From Chloroflexota bacterium (GTDB lineage Bacteria > Chloroflexota > Limnocylindria > QHBO01): a DNA stretch of 7,113 nt. How positions within the stretch are numbered: the first letter of the stretch is position 1; every line of letters starts with the position of its first letter. Location: positions 1 through 7,113 of the forward strand of contig JAPSGM010000101.1 in assembly GCA_031177555.1 (NCBI GenBank). Direction: 5' to 3'. The position numbers and the translations under genes are program-made. Positions 5,717-7,113 of the stretch are shown one piece after another. The notes beneath the pieces were generated by a model, which searched no databases, was not told the DNA's origin, and was given only the letters and a program-made list of their open reading frames with translations.

Positions 5717-5869
5717 TGTCGGGCCGCCGAGGAGCGGCGCCAGCAGCCTTCCGTCCCCCTCCCACCACGTCCAACCGTCGGCGCACGGGGTAGCGCGAAG
5801 ACCCGTAGCCGGCGCTGGCCCCGAGGCACAGGCGCGGCGTGGTAACCACATTCTCAGGAGGGGTCCTTC
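5717..5869 (+). promoter_or_regulatory. Candidate structured 5' leader of the zinc-ribbon mRNA
   Basis: Pairings visible by eye are as follows. A long-range stem joins GCCAGC (5739-5744) to GCTGGC (5814-5819) and extends past one C-C mismatch by CGG (5735-5737) with CCG (5821-5823). Inside it, CGGC (5779-5782) pairs with GCCG (5808-5811) and ACGGG (5785-5789) with CCCGT (5802-5806), giving a 12-nt loop. A small hairpin, GCCGC (5723-5727) with GCGGC (5734-5738), competes with the outer part of the long stem. I do not recognise a known riboswitch class. In such GC-rich DNA, chance pairing is common. Confidence 0.3.
5856..5862 (+). promoter_or_regulatory. Strong Shine-Dalgarno site for the GTG start at 5870
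   Basis: AGGAGGG followed by seven bases and GTG is the clearest ribosome-binding site in the window. It settles the start of the zinc-ribbon gene. Confidence 0.85.
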
Positions 5870-6199
5870 GTGGCCTACACCGATCAGGTGCTCACCTGTT
5901 CCGACTGCGGCATCGACTTCGTCTTCTCCGCATCGGAGCAGGAATTCTTCGCGCAGAAGGGCTTCACCTCTGCGCCCAAGCGGTGTCCTTCGTGCCGGGC
6001 TCAGCGTCGCGCGTCCGGCGGAGGCGGCTACGGCAACGGTGGCAGCAGCTACGGGGCGGGTGGCGGCTACAGCCGCGGCCCGCGCGAGATGTTCGACGCG
6101 GTGTGCGCCCGCTGCGGCAAGGACACCCAGGTCCCATTCCGGCCCACCGGCGCTCGCCCGGTGTACTGCAGCGACTGCTTCCGGTTGATGCGGGGCTAG
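5870..6199 (+). CDS. Double zinc-ribbon protein (zf-trcl + CxxC-x17-CxxC)
   Basis: A 109-residue protein with two four-cysteine zinc sites. The N-terminal site is Cys10, Cys13, Cys39 and Cys42, with the surrounding CSDCGIDFVFSASEQEFF and GFTSAPKRCPSCR matching the probable zinc-ribbon family zf-trcl (PF13451). The C-terminal site is Cys79, Cys82, Cys100 and Cys103, with exactly 17 residues between the pairs, as in the CxxC-x17-CxxC domain family. Between them lies a flexible Gly/Tyr/Ser linker (~50-69, such as GGGGYGNGG), flanked by basic residues (RAQRR). Such proteins are common in Chloroflexota and candidate-phylum bacteria and have no established function; nucleic-acid binding is a reasonable inference from the ribbons and the basic, Gly-rich linker. 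There is no signal peptide or membrane segment. The GTG start is fixed by a strong ribosome-binding site. It appears to be a single-gene transcript with its own promoter. Confidence 0.9.
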   Translation: MAYTDQVLTCSDCGIDFVFSASEQEFFAQKGFTSAPKRCPSCRAQRRASGGGGYGNGGSSYGAGGGYSRGPREMFDAVCARCGKDTQVPFRPTGARPVYCSDCFRLMRG

Positions 6200-6242
6200 C
6201 TCCAGGTCCGACTCGCACCTGACGGGAAGAACACCTGGCCTC

Positions 6243-6313
6243 GCCCGATACGTCGGGCCGCATAGCACGCGAGCGTCGCGCCATGTGCGATCTGGCCCGA
6301 CGCATCGGACCGC
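6243..6313. repeat. Two imperfect copies of a 19-bp hairpin-forming sequence
   Basis: The copies at 6243-6261 and 6295-6313 agree at 15 of 19 positions and begin 52 bp apart. The first folds as GCCCGA-TACG-TCGGGC, a perfect 6-bp stem. The second folds as GCCCGA-CGCA-TCGGAC, the same stem with one C-A mismatch. They could be paired operators, a REP-like element or part of a leader; the sequence does not decide. Confidence 0.45.
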
Positions 6314-6386
6314 CCTTTCGGTTTGGCGGCGCCCGCCGAGGGCCCTCCGCCTTGGCCGCTCGGCGACCGCCTGCGGGATGCCCACG

Positions 6387-6392
6387 TATCAT
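6387..6392 (+). promoter_or_regulatory. -10 element upstream of transketolase
   Basis: TATCAT here is identical to the box before nicotinamidase. It would start transcription near 6399, giving a leader of about 40 nt that includes the ribosome-binding site. There is no good -35 box at 16-18 bp. Confidence 0.35.
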
Positions 6393-6433
6393 GGTCGTGA
6401 GACACCAGCGGCAAGGAACTTGCGCACTTTGGC

Positions 6434-6439
6434 AGGTGA
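6434..6439 (+). promoter_or_regulatory. Ribosome-binding site of transketolase
   Basis: AGGTGA matches the 3' half of the anti-Shine-Dalgarno complement (AGGAGGTGA) and ends one base before ATG 6441. Only four bases separate its AGG from the start codon, which is short but workable. Confidence 0.5.
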
Positions 6440-6440
6440 C

Positions 6441-7113
6441 ATGAACGACCACGAACTGTGGCGTGAGCTCGGGCAGCAGCTGCGCGTGGACGCGGTCCGG
6501 TCGAGCTCCGCGGCGGGATCCGGGCACCCCACCTCCTCGATGTCGGCGGCCGACCTGATGGCCGTGCTGATGGCGAAGCATCTGCGCTACGACTTCGAAC
6601 GCCCCGACGACCCGCGCAACGACCACCTCATCTTCAGCAAGGGCCACGCGTCGCCGCTGCTGTACGCGATGTATCGCGCCGCCGGCGCGATCTCCGACGA
6701 GGAGATGCTCACCTTCCGCGACGCCGGGAGCCGGCTGGAGGGCCATCCGACTCCCGTGCTGCCGTGGGTCGAGGTGGCGACCGGCTCGCTGGGCCAGGGC
6801 CTGCCGATCAGCGTGGGCATCGCCTATGCGGGTCGCTACCTGGACCGCTTGCCCTACCGCATCTGGTGCCTGTGCGGCGACTCGGAGATGGCCGAAGGGT
6901 CGATGTGGGAGGCGTTCGAGGCCGCCGGATTCCACGGGCTCGACAACCTGACCGCGATCATCGACGTCAACCGCCTGGGGCAGACGGGCGAGACGATGCA
7001 CGGCTGGGACCTCGACGCCTATGCGCGGCGGGCCCGGGCGTTCGGCTGGCACACGGTCGAGACCGATGGTCACGACGTCGCCGCCATCGACGCCGCGCTG
7101 AGCGAGGCGACCG
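6441..7113 (+). CDS. tkt: Transketolase, N-terminal part (3' end outside window)
   Basis: The first 224 residues of a transketolase, the thiamine-diphosphate and Mg2+-dependent enzyme that moves two-carbon units between sugar phosphates in the pentose phosphate pathway and the Calvin cycle. The active-site histidines are in place: His29 in AAGSGHPTS, His69 in SKGHASP and His102 in EGHPTP. The cofactor motif begins at CGDSEMAEGSMWEA (145-158), with Asp147 and Asn177 as the probable metal ligands. It reads GDSE rather than the textbook GDGE and ends DVNRLGQ, the form found in animal transketolases and many actinobacterial ones, rather than the DNN form of E. coli TktA. ATG 6441 gives an N-terminus of the expected length, with AGGTGA just upstream. 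The pyrimidine-binding and C-terminal domains (about 400 more residues) lie beyond 7113, if the gene is intact; some bacteria split the two halves into separate genes. Confidence 0.93.
   Translation, partial: MNDHELWRELGQQLRVDAVRSSSAAGSGHPTSSMSAADLMAVLMAKHLRYDFERPDDPRNDHLIFSKGHASPLLYAMYRAAGAISDEEMLTFRDAGSRLEGHPTPVLPWVEVATGSLGQGLPISVGIAYAGRYLDRLPYRIWCLCGDSEMAEGSMWEAFEAAGFHGLDNLTAIIDVNRLGQTGETMHGWDLDAYARRARAFGWHTVETDGHDVAAIDAALSEAT

Larger units (their letters stand above)
6200..6440 (+). other. Intergenic region upstream of transketolase
   Basis: These 241 bp hold no gene I can support. They contain two related hairpins (6243-6261 and 6294-6313), a GGCGG/CCGCC hairpin with a 3-nt loop (6325-6337), and a CCAGGT/ACCTGG pairing (6202-6207 with 6233-6238) just after the zinc-ribbon stop. 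None is followed by a T tract, so no standard intrinsic terminator is seen. A short open frame on the minus strand looks like a GC-rich shadow. Confidence 0.6.

Noticed and set aside
5718..5727. GTCGGGCCGC shared between the zinc-ribbon leader, the tkt upstream hairpin (6252-6261) and a site in the DinB-TPR gene near 2441
   Set aside because: Ten GC-rich bases recurring in a very GC-rich window, once inside a coding region, is not convincing as a regulatory motif.
5641..5829. Longer N-terminus for the small GSFMTG membrane protein
   Set aside because: The extension is basic low-complexity sequence lying over the promoter and leader of the zinc-ribbon gene; ATG 5640 begins directly at the first membrane helix.
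6200..6345. Intrinsic terminator after the zinc-ribbon gene
   Set aside because: Several hairpins are present, but none is followed by a run of T, so I do not call a terminator.
4757..6385. A 542-codon minus-strand open frame across nicotinamidase and the zinc-ribbon gene
   Set aside because: It is antisense to two motif-confirmed genes and its translation is low-complexity Arg/Ala/Gly; it is a shadow of high GC.
5964..7073. A 369-codon minus-strand open frame antisense to transketolase
   Set aside because: The plus strand has all transketolase active-site motifs; the antisense product has none of any family.

Overview
The window is a compact, very GC-rich stretch of bacterial chromosome with short intergenic gaps, GTG and TTG starts used freely, and several overlapping gene ends. 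The gene set resembles soil or freshwater Chloroflexota of the Limnocylindria/Ellin6529 kind, with Actinobacteria as the main alternative: a zf-trcl plus CxxC-x17-CxxC zinc-ribbon protein, a small GSFMTG membrane protein, a short animal/actinobacterial-type transketolase, and a PuuB-like FAD oxidoreductase. This placement rests on remembered family patterns, not on a search. There is no phage, transposon, CRISPR or RNA gene that I can support.

Layout. (1) Positions 1-1862, plus strand: the 3' part of a long acidic Ala/Pro/Glu-rich protein whose start lies upstream of the window. It carries three internal duplications (42-bp, 18-bp and 72-bp units) and a basic C-terminal tail. (2) 1866-2372, plus: a small integral-membrane methyltransferase of the isoprenylcysteine/phospholipid methyltransferase type, one codon after the previous stop. 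(3) 4748-2366, minus: a three-gene operon read right to left. It encodes a 65-aa membrane hairpin resembling only the transmembrane part of cytochrome c oxidase subunit II, an FAD-dependent amine/amino-acid oxidoreductase that overlaps it by 8 bp, and a DinB-fold protein fused to a TPR-like tail (TTG start). (4) 4811-5434, plus: nicotinamidase (NAD salvage), divergent from that operon. (5) 5431-5640, minus: a small two-helix membrane protein whose stop is interlocked with the nicotinamidase stop. (6) 5870-6199, plus: a double zinc-ribbon protein behind a recognisable promoter and a leader of about 150 nt that can fold. (7) 6441-7113, plus: the N-terminal third of a transketolase, cut by the window end.

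How it fits together. The genes do not form one pathway. Nicotinamidase (NAD salvage), transketolase (pentose phosphate) and the FAD oxidoreductase are central-metabolism genes in an ordinary chromosomal setting. The points most worth a second look are the CuA-less CoxII-like hairpin translationally coupled to a flavoprotein, the pair of divergent start codons that both look leaderless, the foldable leader of the zinc-ribbon gene, the tandem imperfect hairpins upstream of transketolase, and the freshly duplicated segments of the acidic protein. I found no strong evidence for a wholly new defence or mobile system.
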